Source: Nectonema munidae
Lineage: Eukaryota > Nematomorpha > Nectonematoida > Nectonematidae
Reading direction: 5' to 3'
DNA: 64,000 bases
Assembly: GCA_030549495.1 (NCBI GenBank)
Contig: JAUIRK010000903.1
Span: forward strand, 1,488,001 to 1,552,000
This document shows positions 54,101 to 54,623 of this stretch, in pieces. The notes under the pieces were generated by a model. It saw nothing but the letters and a program-made list of their open reading frames with translations, had not been told where the DNA came from and did no database searches. Numbering within the stretch: position 1 is the first letter of the stretch; every line of letters starts with the position of its first letter. Position numbers and translations under genes: made by a program.

Positions 54101-54623
54101 TAAAATTTGGTATCTTATTTTAAAAATCAGATAAAAAATATATATACAATTTCAATTTATTCATAAAATAACACACTACTTTAATCATAACTTGTCCAAA
54201 AATTGTTGGAAAAAAATAAGAAATGGAGATAGATCATTTTTATTTTACACTTACACAATTCATGCCATTGTAAAAAAAATTTTTGAAACAGTATATATAG
54301 GGTGCTCGCCCCCTCATATATTTATCTCCCTCTTTTTGAAATTTAGGTCGCTACCCATGTTTCAGAAACTCTGATTTATATTCTCAGAGATACTACTGCT
54401 CTGTTAAATGAACAAAACCTGATGCTGTTCAATATTATTCTAAGTTTTCAAATTCTTGCCACTTTTTCATTCATTTTTTAATCTTTTTAGATTCGTTCTA
54501 GAACACTACAATAAACTTTCTTGGCTAACACTGGATTCTGAAACAAATGACAGACTTTCCTGTTTGCCTGTTCACATTCTCGTCATGCTTAACATATACC
54601 ATTTGCTGACGATTTTCTCTTGA
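1..54623 (+). CDS. MED13: MED13, Mediator kinase-module subunit; 28 exons, 5' end outside the window
   Basis: MED13 is the large nuclear subunit that, with MED12, CDK8 and cyclin C, forms the dissociable Mediator kinase module and tethers it to core Mediator. Seen in order: the N-terminal block [13 protein letters not shown] and [40 protein letters not shown], a Ser/Thr-rich middle, SLCVCN-like Cys cluster, [85 protein letters not shown] and [18 protein letters not shown]. This order matches the family (Med13_N, MID and PIWI-like modules). Exon lengths sum to about 6,008 nt (roughly 2,000 codons), near the size of vertebrate and fly proteins, although the start is missing. Phases agree at every junction except exon 10/11. 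Human MED13 was recalled from memory, not aligned. Fragments of MED13L would look the same; invertebrates normally have a single copy. Confidence 0.95.
140..1829 (+). other. MED13 intron 1
   Basis: AT-rich and without a recognised gene. It holds a (TATG)n-like microsatellite at about 1456-1490. The two small frames at 1177-1571 are hydrophobic, overlapping and without codon-bias signal; I do not regard them as genes. Confidence 0.6.
1456..1490. repeat. TATG tetranucleotide microsatellite
   Basis: Imperfect TATG/TGTA repeats interrupted by a TTCG unit. Simple repeat within MED13 intron 1. Confidence 0.8.
1830..1914 (+). CDS. MED13: MED13 exon 2
   Basis: The acceptor is ctag at 1826-1829. The exon encodes [19 protein letters not shown] and [10 protein letters not shown], matching human VEEGLWENGLSYECRTLL. 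The donor is AG|gtattt, phase 2. Too short and lacking an ATG start, it is easily missed by ORF calling. Confidence 0.94.
2180..2259. repeat. TTAA-type miniature element, degenerate copy (left part)
   Basis: Shares the string order GTGTCCCA, AATAAAAAT, CTC, TATATAAAA and ATTGAAAAAGAAAGCAG with the intact copy at 25035-25155. It is interrupted at 2260 by a LINE 3' stub, and the remainder (2394 onward) is barely recognisable. Confidence 0.55.
2260..2379 (+). mobile_element. LINE 3'-end stub with 14-bp target-site duplication
   Basis: Reads as the last codons of a non-LTR retrotransposon reverse transcriptase ([11 protein letters not shown]) followed by GCGAATGGATGATGATG and an (ATG)n tail. It is flanked by a perfect 14-bp duplication, TGAAAAAGAAAGCA, at 2246-2259 and 2380-2393. 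The same 3' end is found at 24895-25004 (minus strand) and 31624-31699. The 5' truncation is extreme: only about 120 bp remain. Confidence 0.85.
2430..2560. repeat. SINE-like fragment
   Basis: GAATTCAACATC, AACCTTTTTTACC and TGTTGTAG here correspond to GAATTCAATATC, AACCTTTGTTCTC and TGTTCTAG near 18590-18625, in the tail of the tRNA-headed repeat at 18431. No tRNA-like head is visible in this copy. Confidence 0.4.
3091..3174 (+). CDS. MED13: MED13 exon 3
   Basis: Short 84-nt exon encoding [18 protein letters not shown] and a Lys-rich tail. It aligns with human NRNFVRIGKWFVKPY between the ER of exon 2 and the FFLHG of exon 4. The acceptor is attttag and the donor is aaaa|gtaagg. Phase 2 at both ends means that skipping it would keep the frame. 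The antisense reading over it is a shadow. Confidence 0.92.
3304..3318 (+). repeat. Poly-G tract (15 G)
   Basis: Uninterrupted run of 15 G on the coding strand in intron 3, in very AT-rich surroundings. One of five such tracts in the window. Confidence 0.9.
3728..3876 (+). CDS. MED13: MED13 exon 4
   Basis: Encodes [18 protein letters not shown], then a CVEVQ strand and [18 protein letters not shown], matching human SFTFFLHGDSNVCTSVEI and EEHITLAQ. The acceptor is tttttag at 3721-3727; the donor G|gtattt is phase 1. The codon before HGES is TTG (Leu), not a start. Confidence 0.93.
3877..6457 (+). other. MED13 intron 4
   Basis: Contains small hydrophobic frames (4848-5081, 5185-5427, 5758-5976) without homology; a TA microsatellite at about 5680-5699; and a dispersed repeat at about 6080-6265. 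The rest is plain AT-rich sequence. Confidence 0.55.
6080..6265. repeat. Dispersed repeat, copy A
   Basis: Shares with 12760-12910 the order CTAGCTG.GTGAAT-like, TGAACT, AAACTTA.ATACTG, TGAATG, GCGCTAA.T and CAAGAAGA. Similarity is clear but diverged; no coding content or terminal repeats could be defined. Confidence 0.5.
6458..7034 (+). CDS. MED13: MED13 exon 5
   Basis: Begins [18 protein letters not shown] and continues [12 protein letters not shown], matching human VILCPFGLNGTLTGQAFK and [30 protein letters not shown] strand follows, then a Ser/Thr/Pro-rich stretch with two LTPIK repeats and FSPG, at the place where human MED13 has its LTPPTSPE degron. The upstream hydrophobic reading from 6331 is intron: the acceptor is tctttag at 6451-6457. 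The donor is AA|gtactt, phase 2; this fits exon 6 but is a weak site, so the 3' boundary is less sure than the 5' one. Confidence 0.9.
7035..9505 (+). other. MED13 intron 5
   Basis: Holds the 300-bp hAT-like element at 8231-8530. The segment 7540-7980 has longer antisense readings broken by stops that I could not assign to a family. The rest is plain AT-rich DNA. Confidence 0.5.
8231..8530. mobile_element. Non-autonomous hAT-like element with terminal inverted repeats and 8-bp duplication
   Basis: Left end CAGTAGTGGGATTCAGCCGG, right end the inverse (CCGGCTGA ... AATCCCACTACTG). It is flanked by GTTATATG (8223-8230) and GTTATACG (8531-8538), an 8-bp duplication with one mismatch, as hAT integration leaves. 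The interior is non-coding. Confidence 0.88.
9506..9661 (+). CDS. MED13: MED13 exon 6
   Basis: The acceptor is tttttag|G, completing a Lys codon with exon 5. The translation ends [19 protein letters not shown], resembling human WDFVEATQRTNCSCLRHK, the conserved W...C.C element. The donor is GC|gtaag, phase 2. The remainder is Ser-rich and unremarkable. Confidence 0.82.
9662..10428 (+). other. MED13 intron 6
   Basis: No gene. A hAT-style left terminus (CAGGGGTTCGCAACCTGGGG) begins at about 10216, but no matching right end or duplication was found before exon 7. Confidence 0.45.
10429..10547 (+). CDS. MED13: MED13 exon 7
   Basis: Encodes [18 protein letters not shown] followed by RFSSST and PVSVS; TPFH...SVS echoes human PLTPFHHRVSVSDD. 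The acceptor is tttag at 10424-10428 and the donor is G|gtaaa, phase 1. This exon is what makes exons 6 (ends phase 2) and 8 (starts phase 1) compatible. Confidence 0.8.
10584..10600 (+). repeat. Poly-G tract (17 G)
   Basis: Longest G run in the window; coding strand, intron 7, preceded by CATTGA and followed by ATCTTC. Confidence 0.9.
11025..11141. mobile_element. TTAA-type miniature element (family 1)
   Basis: Begins CCCTTTGAGGACTATAA, ends TGATCCTCAAAGTG and is followed by TTAA. The interior carries the family signature GACTAATCGTCTGC and CTTTTTCAATGGAATTTTAT. Inverted relative to the copy at 25035. piggyBac-type insertion is inferred from the TTAA and CCC ends. Confidence 0.7.
12107..12352 (+). 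CDS. MED13: MED13 exon 8
   Basis: Only one frame is open: [20 protein letters not shown] and onward, low complexity, Ser/Thr/Pro/Glu-rich, ending [10 protein letters not shown]. It contains LTPPSIS at 12223-12243, which fits the Fbw7 phosphodegron pattern (inference). The acceptor is catag and the donor is T|gtaagt, phase 1. Assignment rests on phase and position, not on conservation. Confidence 0.75.
12760..12910. repeat. Dispersed repeat, copy B
   Basis: Diverged partner of 6080-6265, with GGCTAGCTGCGTGAATC, GAACTAAGAG, CTTATATACTGCTGAATG and CGCTAAGTCTGA in the same order. Confidence 0.5.
13219..13336. mobile_element. TTAA-type miniature element (family 2)
   Basis: Starts CCCGTTAACGACC after TTAA (13215-13218) and ends with GGCCGTTAACCGG. 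The interior has CAGACGATATCTAA and GCATTGATAAAAGCAGAC, shared with the copy at 27106-27235. The right-flanking TTAA is degraded. Confidence 0.65.
13802..13844. repeat. Perfect 18-bp hairpin
   Basis: Arm TAAACAATAGTTATTTTT at 13802-13819, a 7-nt loop, then its exact inverse at 13827-13844. No larger element around it was identified. Confidence 0.85.
14416..14605 (+). CDS. MED13: MED13 exon 9
   Basis: Acceptor catttag. Open through [18 protein letters not shown] and [16 protein letters not shown] to KKRI. The proposed donor AAT|gtaaaa gives phase 2 and a 55-bp intron to exon 10. The sequence is poorly conserved, with no recognised motif. An earlier donor after LPYLKS cannot be excluded. Confidence 0.65.
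14661..15102 (+). CDS. MED13: MED13 exon 10 (3' end uncertain)
   Basis: The acceptor is ttgatag. Encodes [18 protein letters not shown], a QQQQ run, [11 protein letters not shown] (human IDPYAFVEGDEE) and a Ser/Pro-rich tail. The frame stays open to a TAA at 15142-15144. A GT at 15103 gives a phase-0 end, but exon 11 needs phase 1, so either an exon is missing or the donor differs. The stretch ctttgcag at 15128-15135 looks like an acceptor only 33 bp after this donor. Confidence 0.78.
15427..15505 (+). repeat. tRNA-like SINE head
   Basis: TGGTGTAATGG (15432-15442) resembles an RNA polymerase III A box; GTTTGAGTCC (15475-15484) resembles a B box, 33 nt apart. The acceptor stem does not pair convincingly, so this is more likely a tRNA-derived SINE head or decayed tRNA copy than a tRNA gene. 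Confidence 0.4.
16270..16340. repeat. Dispersed repeat shared with 20510-20585
   Basis: TTTTGTAAAAGTT, CAATATTGGATGCAGT, AAAGTAGTTAATGAAGAGT recur at about 20513-20575 with a few changes (AATATTGGATACAGT, AAAATAATTAATGAAGAAT). The function is unknown. Confidence 0.6.
16339..16484. mobile_element. Possible hAT-like miniature element, CAGGG ends, degraded
   Basis: Left end CAGGGTTGCATAGCGAGTCGG resembles the ends at 22551 and 34769. The right end was not firmly located; a 11-G tract followed by GACTCC sits at 16466-16482. Confidence 0.4.
16717..16860 (+). mobile_element. Non-LTR retrotransposon, C-terminal fragment
   Basis: Reads [16 protein letters not shown], then [13 protein letters not shown] and a stop. 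This is the usual C-terminus of LINE ORF2 products (pattern GRP..TW.EVVKKD...DR..WRR). Only about 45 codons remain; no tail or duplication was identified. Confidence 0.75.
17330..17640 (-). mobile_element. Penelope-like element fragment, GIY-YIG endonuclease C-terminus
   Basis: On the minus strand: [27 protein letters not shown], then [14 protein letters not shown], a stop, and [19 protein letters not shown]. This matches the C-terminal GIY-YIG region of Penelope-like retroelements (pattern C..CxA.YIGQT..RL...I.EH ... R...EALyI...p.lN.q). One in-frame stop is present; the reverse-transcriptase part is absent. Confidence 0.72.
18008..18062. repeat. Inverted repeat, 12-bp arms
   Basis: GCTGTAAAGAAA and its inverse TTTCTTTACAGC are separated by about 31 nt. 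Located 80 bp before the candidate exon 11. Confidence 0.65.
18142..18210 (+). CDS. MED13: Possible MED13 exon 11
   Basis: Strong acceptor (ctctctcaacag). The only open frame reads [19 protein letters not shown] then LFL, resembling in style the human PTSHARPPSTSL segment. The donor A|gtgaat, phase 1, fits exon 12. It is short and Ser/Thr-rich, so evidence is limited to splice sites and phase. Confidence 0.5.
   Translation, partial: LQITSNPQKFLHLLPHLQHLFF
18431..18625 (+). repeat. SINE with tRNA-like head
   Basis: A-box-like TGGTTGGTTAGATG at 18443-18456 and a near-perfect B box GGTTCGATCC at 18476-18485. A non-tRNA body follows, containing CCTCATAGTTCGATACAAG and GAATTCAATATCGAACC. Body pieces recur at 2430-2560 and 31170-31200. 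No clear poly-A or duplication was found. Confidence 0.6.
19579..19805. mobile_element. Palindromic miniature inverted-repeat element
   Basis: Nearly full-length palindrome of about 227 bp. The left arm (TATAACAAATTATTAAAGAG, then ATATTTCGACTC, GCAGAAAG and TTTTATTGTGAATATG) is mirrored on the right (CATATTCACCACAAAAG, CTTTCTGC, GAGTCGAAATAT, TAAAGATTTGTCATA). Small frames within are shadows. Target duplication not determined. Confidence 0.8.
21222..21487 (+). CDS. MED13: MED13 exon 12
   Basis: Encodes [19 protein letters not shown] and [11 protein letters not shown], matching human STADLHKMYPTPPSLEQH and FSPMN. A Ser/Pro/His-rich tail ends ILESK. The acceptor is tttgcag and the donor AAG|gtattt, phase 0. 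The PTPPSLE motif is one of the few conserved anchors in the middle region. Confidence 0.92.
21488..21930 (+). other. MED13 intron 12
   Basis: 443 bp of AT-rich sequence. I see no repeat or gene in it. Confidence 0.7.
21931..22100 (+). CDS. MED13: MED13 exon 13
   Basis: The acceptor is atttttag, phase 0. Reads [36 protein letters not shown] and [15 protein letters not shown]. The donor CA|gtaaca is phase 2. It lacks a recognised motif but is charged, open and phase-compatible on both sides. Confidence 0.75.
22101..23655 (+). other. MED13 intron 13
   Basis: Includes the CAGGG-ended repeat (22551-22803) and a repeat at about 22800-22905 (CATCTGTCAAC, TTTTGATGGTTCCCTT, TAAAATTGTCAAAA) shared with 20655-20745. 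The 93-codon antisense frame at 23012-23293 has no recognisable family. Confidence 0.5.
22551..22803. mobile_element. Possible hAT-like miniature element, CAGGG ends
   Basis: Starts CAGGGCTCTTAGAGTCGGAG; the far end (GGACTCCCACTTCCCGACCC ... CCCCTG at 22803) is roughly its inverse. The left end resembles those at 16339 and 34769. No duplication matches, so the ends are approximate. Confidence 0.45.
23656..23792 (+). CDS. MED13: MED13 exon 14
   Basis: The acceptor is tttttaaaag at 23646-23655. Reads [18 protein letters not shown], then [19 protein letters not shown], resembling the Ser/Pro segment before human EAHSLYVNLILSESV. The donor is G|gtaatg, phase 1. Good phase fit to exons 13 and 15. 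Confidence 0.78.
24700..24787. mobile_element. TTAA-type miniature element (family 1), right half
   Basis: TTTTTCAATGAGATTTTATA, CAGACAATTTTCCTT and CGGTGTCACACT are followed by TTAAAGCG and TTAA (24788-24791). It matches one half of the family-1 copies at 11025 and 41661. Confidence 0.55.
24895..25004 (-). mobile_element. LINE 3'-end stub with 15-bp target-site duplication
   Basis: On the minus strand it reads [17 protein letters not shown], then GCGAATGGATGATG and an ATG-rich tail. It is flanked by a perfect 15-bp duplication ATCATTCATTAAACA at 24880-24894 and 25005-25019. Same 3' end as 2260-2379 and 31624-31699. Confidence 0.87.
25035..25155. mobile_element. TTAA-type miniature element (family 1), best copy
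   Basis: CCCTTTGAGGATCAGTGAGG at the left, CTTCAAAGGG at the right, with exact TTAA on both sides (25031-25034, 25156-25159). The interior has ATTTCATTGAAAAGAAAGCA and GACGAATCGTCTTC. TTAA target and CCC..GGG ends suggest mobilisation by a piggyBac-type transposase (inference); no such transposase is visible in the window. Confidence 0.82.
25315..25564 (+). CDS. MED13: MED13 exon 15
   Basis: Encodes [18 protein letters not shown], then [15 protein letters not shown] and [18 protein letters not shown], matching human FKDCNFDSCCICVCNMNI (conserved Cys cluster). The acceptor is tgcaaag and the donor GT|gtaagt, phase 2. The antisense reading at 25192-25458 is a shadow. Confidence 0.93.
26288..26836 (-). 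mobile_element. Non-LTR retrotransposon fragment, end of endonuclease and linker
   Basis: Minus-strand frame of 182 codons. [19 protein letters not shown], then IVLDW, is the end of an apurinic-type endonuclease domain as in RTE/CR1-like LINEs (pattern CKVIPGE..V.QHRLLV.D). A Lys/Glu-rich linker with [19 protein letters not shown] follows, which normally leads into the reverse transcriptase; none follows here, so the element is truncated. Upstream sequence to about 26960 contains further endonuclease-like pieces in shifted frames. Confidence 0.75.
27106..27235. mobile_element. TTAA-type miniature element (family 2), best copy
   Basis: Starts CCCATTTACGACCAAGCAAA and ends ATTGGTCGTAAATGTG, with TTAA at 27102-27105 and 27236-27239. 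The interior carries three CAGACGA-type motifs. It shares its arm and the ACGACC motif with 13219-13336. Confidence 0.78.
27542..27831 (+). CDS. MED13: MED13 exon 16
   Basis: The acceptor is attttag. Contains [17 protein letters not shown], then [12 protein letters not shown], matching human RCTCGFSAVMNRKFG and GLFLEDELDIIG. A Thr/Ser/Asn-rich linker with QTSL closes the exon. The donor is G|gtacgc, phase 1. The Cys pair continues the cluster of exon 15. Confidence 0.92.
27832..29910 (+). other. MED13 intron 16
   Basis: The first 800 bp are plain AT-rich sequence; the second half is the Tigger remnant in the same orientation as MED13. Confidence 0.6.
28660..29757 (+). pseudogene. Tigger/pogo-type DNA transposon transposase, broken
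   Basis: Pieces in order: [58 protein letters not shown] and [20 protein letters not shown], then a 183-codon open C-terminal part from 29206. This is the Tigger/pogo DDE nuclease (compare K.RiTvLlcaN..GsekLplLvIGK and kilLllDNc.aHp). The acidic pair expected before GLYW (DETG) reads GRATG, so the first catalytic Asp is gone. The block after NIEFF, normally carrying LQPMDQGII, is frameshifted. No N-terminal DNA-binding part and no terminal repeats were found. Confidence 0.85.
29911..30207 (+). CDS. MED13: MED13 exon 17 (divergent)
   Basis: Begins [18 protein letters not shown], then IQPFSSLF, corresponding loosely to human DDLILLLQDQCTNLFSPFG. It continues through [16 protein letters not shown] to [11 protein letters not shown] (human CLHPWSKRN). 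The acceptor is cctttttag and the donor A|gtatgc, phase 1. Identity is low, but both boundaries and both phases fit, and no other open segment in this interval can fill the gap. Confidence 0.75.
31095..31230 (+). repeat. SINE-like fragment with B-box-like motif
   Basis: AGTTCGAAAC at 31160-31169 resembles a B box; CTTCCTTGTTCATAGTTTCG beyond it resembles the body of the SINE at 18431. The A box is unclear. Confidence 0.4.
31266..31430 (+). CDS. MED13: MED13 exon 18
   Basis: Encodes [34 protein letters not shown] and [15 protein letters not shown], matching human DAIQKKRT and [15 protein letters not shown], the most conserved block of the protein. The acceptor is gtttaag and the donor G|gtattt, phase 1. 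The intron to exon 19 is 60 bp. Confidence 0.96.
31491..31588 (+). CDS. MED13: MED13 exon 19
   Basis: Encodes [19 protein letters not shown], then [10 protein letters not shown], matching human ESPEPLPIPTFLLGYDYD and LSPFALPYW. The acceptor is tgaatag; the donor TGG|gtattg is phase 0. Joining to KYLHIEPY of exon 20 reproduces human YWERLMLEPY without a gap. Confidence 0.95.
31624..31699 (+). mobile_element. LINE 3'-end stub with 13-bp target-site duplication
   Basis: Only 76 bp: reads [17 protein letters not shown] and ends AATGGATGATG. It is flanked by perfect ATATGGCAGTACC at 31611-31623 and 31700-31712. It lies 35 bp inside intron 19, close to the exon 19 donor. Same family end as the stubs at 2260 and 24895. 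Confidence 0.87.
31713..33031 (+). other. MED13 intron 19, remainder
   Basis: Plain AT-rich sequence; no gene or recognisable repeat after the LINE stub. Confidence 0.6.
33032..33157 (+). CDS. MED13: MED13 exon 20
   Basis: Encodes [29 protein letters not shown] and [11 protein letters not shown], matching human LMLEPYGSQRDIAYVVLCP and SFFRDLTAIYE. The acceptor is taatgcag and the donor GAA|gtaagt, phase 0. This is part of the MID-like module. Confidence 0.96.
33158..33467 (+). other. MED13 intron 20
   Basis: 310 bp, AT-rich; nothing recognised. The frame running on from exon 20 to 33241 is intronic. Confidence 0.7.
33468..33588 (+). CDS. MED13: MED13 exon 21
   Basis: Encodes [19 protein letters not shown], then IGQ and [11 protein letters not shown], matching human CRLGQHRPVSRLLTDGIMR and VAEWFSQ. 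The acceptor is attttag and the donor G|gtacgg, phase 1. Confidence 0.95.
33662..33721 (+). CDS. MED13: MED13 exon 22
   Basis: Sixty-nucleotide exon: [20 protein letters not shown], matching human SKLKLYAQVCRYDLG. The acceptor is tttaacag; the donor is G|gtgatt, phase 1. It follows a 73-bp intron. Confidence 0.93.
33831..34157. mobile_element. Non-autonomous hAT element (TAGAGATGTATCGG family)
   Basis: Left end TAGAGTATCGGATAAC, right end the inverse of AAGAGATGTATCGG; flanks ATACGTAT (33823-33830) and ATACATAT (34158-34165) form an 8-bp duplication with one mismatch. The interior has AACATCC and GATATCC motifs and no coding region. Same family as the larger element at 37202-38076 and the left half at 52497. 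Confidence 0.8.
34769..34892. mobile_element. Short hAT-like element, CAGGGCTGCGG end
   Basis: CAGGGCTGCGGAAGG at the left, CCTCCCCAGCCGTG at the right, flanked by ATTTATAA (34761-34768) and ATTTATAC (34893-34900), 7 of 8 matching. The interior is non-coding, about 124 bp. Confidence 0.72.
34901..36517 (+). other. MED13 intron 22, right part
   Basis: No gene recognised. Two opposing frames at 35655-35860 occupy the same bases and have no homology I know; one must be spurious and probably both are. Confidence 0.55.
36518..36622 (+). CDS. MED13: MED13 exon 23
   Basis: Encodes [19 protein letters not shown], then a Ser-rich tail and [10 protein letters not shown]. It matches human LGPYLASLPLDSSLL, after which vertebrates have a long Ser/Thr linker that is much shorter here. 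The acceptor is attttag and the donor G|gtattg, phase 1. Confidence 0.92.
36811..36920. repeat. Short tandem repeat, 32-bp unit
   Basis: Two units CAAAAGAGTGACATGACAAA+12 bp and CAAAAGAGAGACATCACAAA+12 bp at 36811-36842 and 36843-36874, followed by partial units with AAGTGACATGACAAAAG. Unit boundaries estimated by eye. Confidence 0.75.
37141..37176 (-). ncRNA. Hammerhead-ribozyme-like motif (Penelope type), left copy
   Basis: On the minus strand CTGAAGA, a degraded stem II (ATCT ... AGGC around TGAGG), then GAAA and TATCCATC. It is the inverted partner of 38137-38172. Penelope-like elements are known to carry hammerhead motifs in their terminal repeats. Confidence 0.5.
37202..38076 (+). mobile_element. 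hAT element, internally deleted, with perfect 8-bp duplication
   Basis: Ends TAGAGATTTATCGGAT and ATCCGATACATCTCTA; flanked by GAAAGTAT at 37194-37201 and 38077-38084. Inside are transposase pieces: [18 protein letters not shown], and, in a second part, [33 protein letters not shown] and [12 protein letters not shown], the C-terminal hAT dimerisation region. At 875 bp most of the transposase is missing, and the pieces are not in one frame. It inserted between the two inverted hammerhead-bearing arms. Confidence 0.88.
38137..38172 (+). ncRNA. Hammerhead-ribozyme-like motif (Penelope type), right copy
   Basis: CTGAAGA, then a degraded stem II (GCCT ... AGAC around TGAGG), GAAA, TATCCATC. Between the two copies, one has the intact 5' stem strand (GCCT) and the other the intact 3' strand (AGGC), so the ancestral stem II would pair. 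Confidence 0.5.
38200..39477 (+). other. MED13 intron 23, middle part
   Basis: AT-rich, no gene or repeat recognised. Confidence 0.55.
39478..40092 (+). mobile_element. hAT element remnant, BED-finger N-terminal part and right end
   Basis: Reads [28 protein letters not shown], then [22 protein letters not shown] and [19 protein letters not shown], the zinc finger and start of the hAT transposase seen in GTF2IRD2/SCAND3-like elements. The right end AAAATGTGGCCC ... GGAGACCCCTG fits the inverse of CAGGGGTC-type ends. Several stops; the catalytic part is absent and the left terminus was not found. Confidence 0.7.
40219..41225 (+). CDS. MED13: MED13 exon 24 (PIWI-like module)
   Basis: Largest exon (1,007 nt). 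It carries [121 protein letters not shown] and [13 protein letters not shown]. All align in order with human MED13. This is the C-terminal MID/PIWI-related fold that MED13 shares with Argonautes (established knowledge). The acceptor is aatcttag and the donor CAG|gtagat, phase 0; the coding frame runs on into the intron to 41327, but that tail is not protein. Confidence 0.97.
41226..43224 (+). other. MED13 intron 24
   Basis: Contains a family-1 TTAA-type element (41661-41780); the rest is plain AT-rich sequence. Confidence 0.6.
41661..41780. mobile_element. TTAA-type miniature element (family 1), degraded
   Basis: CCCTGTGACAATCC at the left, GACTAATCGTCTGT, CTTTTTAAATGAAATTTTAT, GGAGACAATTTTCATTTCTC and CACACTGGCATACAAAG inside. 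Flanks are TTAT-like rather than TTAA. Confidence 0.65.
43225..43443 (+). CDS. MED13: MED13 exon 25
   Basis: Reads [31 protein letters not shown] and [15 protein letters not shown], an acidic region corresponding to human IFDLLDTGDDLDPD. The acceptor is catttag, the donor AAG|gtatta; phase 0 on both sides. The 81-codon antisense frame over the exon is a shadow. Confidence 0.9.
43787..43974. mobile_element. Palindromic miniature element
   Basis: Arms ATAAAAAGTAAATTCAGA-GTAAT ... TATTCAAATAA on the left and TTATTTGAACTAAAGATTAC, TCTGAATTTACTTTTTAT on the right; the centre also pairs (ATCAACTAATCTTCAA / TTGAAGATAGTTGAT). About 188 bp, non-coding, intron 25. Confidence 0.78.
44533..44622. mobile_element. 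TTAA-type miniature element (family 1), left two thirds
   Basis: TTAA (44529-44532), then CCCGATGAGAGCCAGTGTG, AAGAAATGTAAATTGTC, TATATAAAATTGCATTG and AAAAAGAAAGCAGA. It is interrupted near 44622 by a different repeat. Confidence 0.68.
44626..44745 (+). repeat. Dispersed repeat with GGACATTTGGCCGAAT motif
   Basis: GGGACATTTGGCCGAATAG, ACATTTCACCGAAAATGTAC and GACGTTGCTTTACTTCCA recur in inverse orientation at about 56190-56290, and the first motif recurs at 55955-56015. Its class is not identified. Confidence 0.6.
44760..45083. repeat. Intronic repeat modules, left of the hAT element
   Basis: Modules GGTAATAACTT.TGTAAC, TCCCCGAATTAGGTATATC, AAATCTTACATCTAGCA, GGTTGGAGATGAA and CATCGTAGTATACAGGT. 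The same modules resume to the right of the hAT element at 47354-47550, so it inserted within a repeated array. Confidence 0.65.
45084..47353 (+). mobile_element. Near-complete hAT transposon (CGGBP1/BED-finger type)
   Basis: Inverted ends CAGGGCAAG.AAAA and its inverse (TTTTCCTTGCCCTG) bound 2,270 bp. Subterminal copies of AAGTCAA-TTTTT occur at both ends (for example 45098-45115, 45199-45215, 47284-47340) and could be transposase-binding sites (inference). The flanks (AGGTAATA, GAATAACT) do not give a clean 8-bp duplication, although an uninterrupted relative of the site, AGGTAATAACTT, occurs at 44779. It sits in intron 25 in MED13 orientation. Confidence 0.85.
45795..47229 (+). pseudogene. 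hAT transposase, one frameshift
   Basis: First frame, 45795-46802: zinc finger [20 protein letters not shown] with [27 protein letters not shown]; the first catalytic Asp in [11 protein letters not shown]; the second in [18 protein letters not shown]; and [17 protein letters not shown] with the family's C-x-x-H. After a frame change near 46790 the reading resumes as [16 protein letters not shown] and ends with [19 protein letters not shown], holding the catalytic Glu, and KYMIFYYNS of the dimerisation domain. All key residues I can check are present; I see one disruption. About 460 residues in total. Transcription and activity are unknown. Confidence 0.87.
47354..47560. repeat. Intronic repeat modules, right of the hAT element
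   Basis: GAATAACTTATGTAGCATCG, TCCCCGAATGAGGTATATC, AAATCTTACATCTAGCA, CATCGTAGTATACAGGT and GGTTGGAGATAACACGC repeat the modules left of 45084. The minus-strand frame here (47335-47541) is a repeat artefact. Confidence 0.65.
48132..48817. repeat. Tandem duplication, two units of about 345 bp
   Basis: Unit 1 about 48132-48474, unit 2 about 48475-48817. Shared landmarks: TTATACTGACCTATACTACT (48191 and 48534), GAAACTAGATAAAA (48363 and 48710), GACTGACCTCACATAAAAGC and ACCTAGCCTAT. Spacing is 343-347 bp. Non-coding, intron 25. May be a satellite fragment or local duplication. Confidence 0.85.
49126..49162 (-). ncRNA. Hammerhead-ribozyme-like motif, left arm
   Basis: Minus strand: CTGAAGA, perfect stem II GGTCA-TAG-TGACC, GAAA, then TATTATTGCTGG. 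The CUGANGA ... GAAA core with a paired stem II is the conserved hammerhead core (position 7 is variable). Stem III is short and not confirmed. Confidence 0.58.
49430..49466 (+). ncRNA. Hammerhead-ribozyme-like motif, right arm
   Basis: Plus-strand twin of 49126-49162, identical core and stem II, reading away from the loop. TATT ... TATT downstream could close a short stem III. Confidence 0.58.
49779..49958 (+). CDS. MED13: MED13 exon 26
   Basis: Encodes [18 protein letters not shown], then [28 protein letters not shown] and SCLFFN, matching human [24 protein letters not shown] and CPLFLK. The acceptor is ttctttag. The donor AAT|gtattc is phase 0 and, joined to ASLHLN of exon 27, mirrors human LFLKASLHLH; the reading frame beyond 49958 is intron. 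Confidence 0.95.
49959..51170 (+). other. MED13 intron 26
   Basis: Contains GGGCGAGAATTGTTCC, GAAAATTGCCCCCTG near 50292 and GGGGCCGTTGTTCCGGGGC near 50498, which may be ends of a small element, but I could not pair them cleanly. No gene. Confidence 0.45.
51171..51298 (+). CDS. MED13: MED13 exon 27
   Basis: Encodes [18 protein letters not shown], then [13 protein letters not shown], matching human ASLHLHVPSVQSDELLH and HPLDSNQTSDVLR. The acceptor is atttaag and the donor AG|gtatac, phase 2. Confidence 0.96.
52497..52780. mobile_element. hAT element left half (TAGAGATGTATCGG family)
   Basis: TAGAGATGTATCGGACATCC, then AATTTACATCCTC, CATCCGTAATTTTCAAAC and TTTATGATAAGT, as in 33831-34157. A degraded GATATCCGCATCCTC follows, but no matching right end. 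Confidence 0.65.
52800..53765. repeat. Diverged direct repeat pair
   Basis: About 52800-53080 and 53520-53765 share ACCAATGCTAACA-like, AATCAATATTAACTTC, ATACGATGAGTGAACAG, GATGAG, AAAAATAATAAAT and AAGAAGATTCGAT in order, about 720 bp apart. No coding content between. Confidence 0.55.
54491..54623 (+). CDS. MED13: MED13 exon 28, C-terminus and stop
   Basis: Encodes [19 protein letters not shown], then [19 protein letters not shown] and TIFS, ending in TGA at 54621-54623. Human: RFVLEQYNALSWLTCDPAT and RSCLPIHFVVLNQLYNFI. Thus the last MED13 residues are present and the C-terminus is complete. The acceptor is tctttttag. Confidence 0.96.

Larger units (their letters stand above)
51299..54490 (+). 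other. MED13 intron 27
   Basis: Holds a left-half hAT element (52497-52780) and two diverged direct repeats (52800-53080, 53520-53765). The small frames at 51890-54374 have no homology I recognise. Confidence 0.5.
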
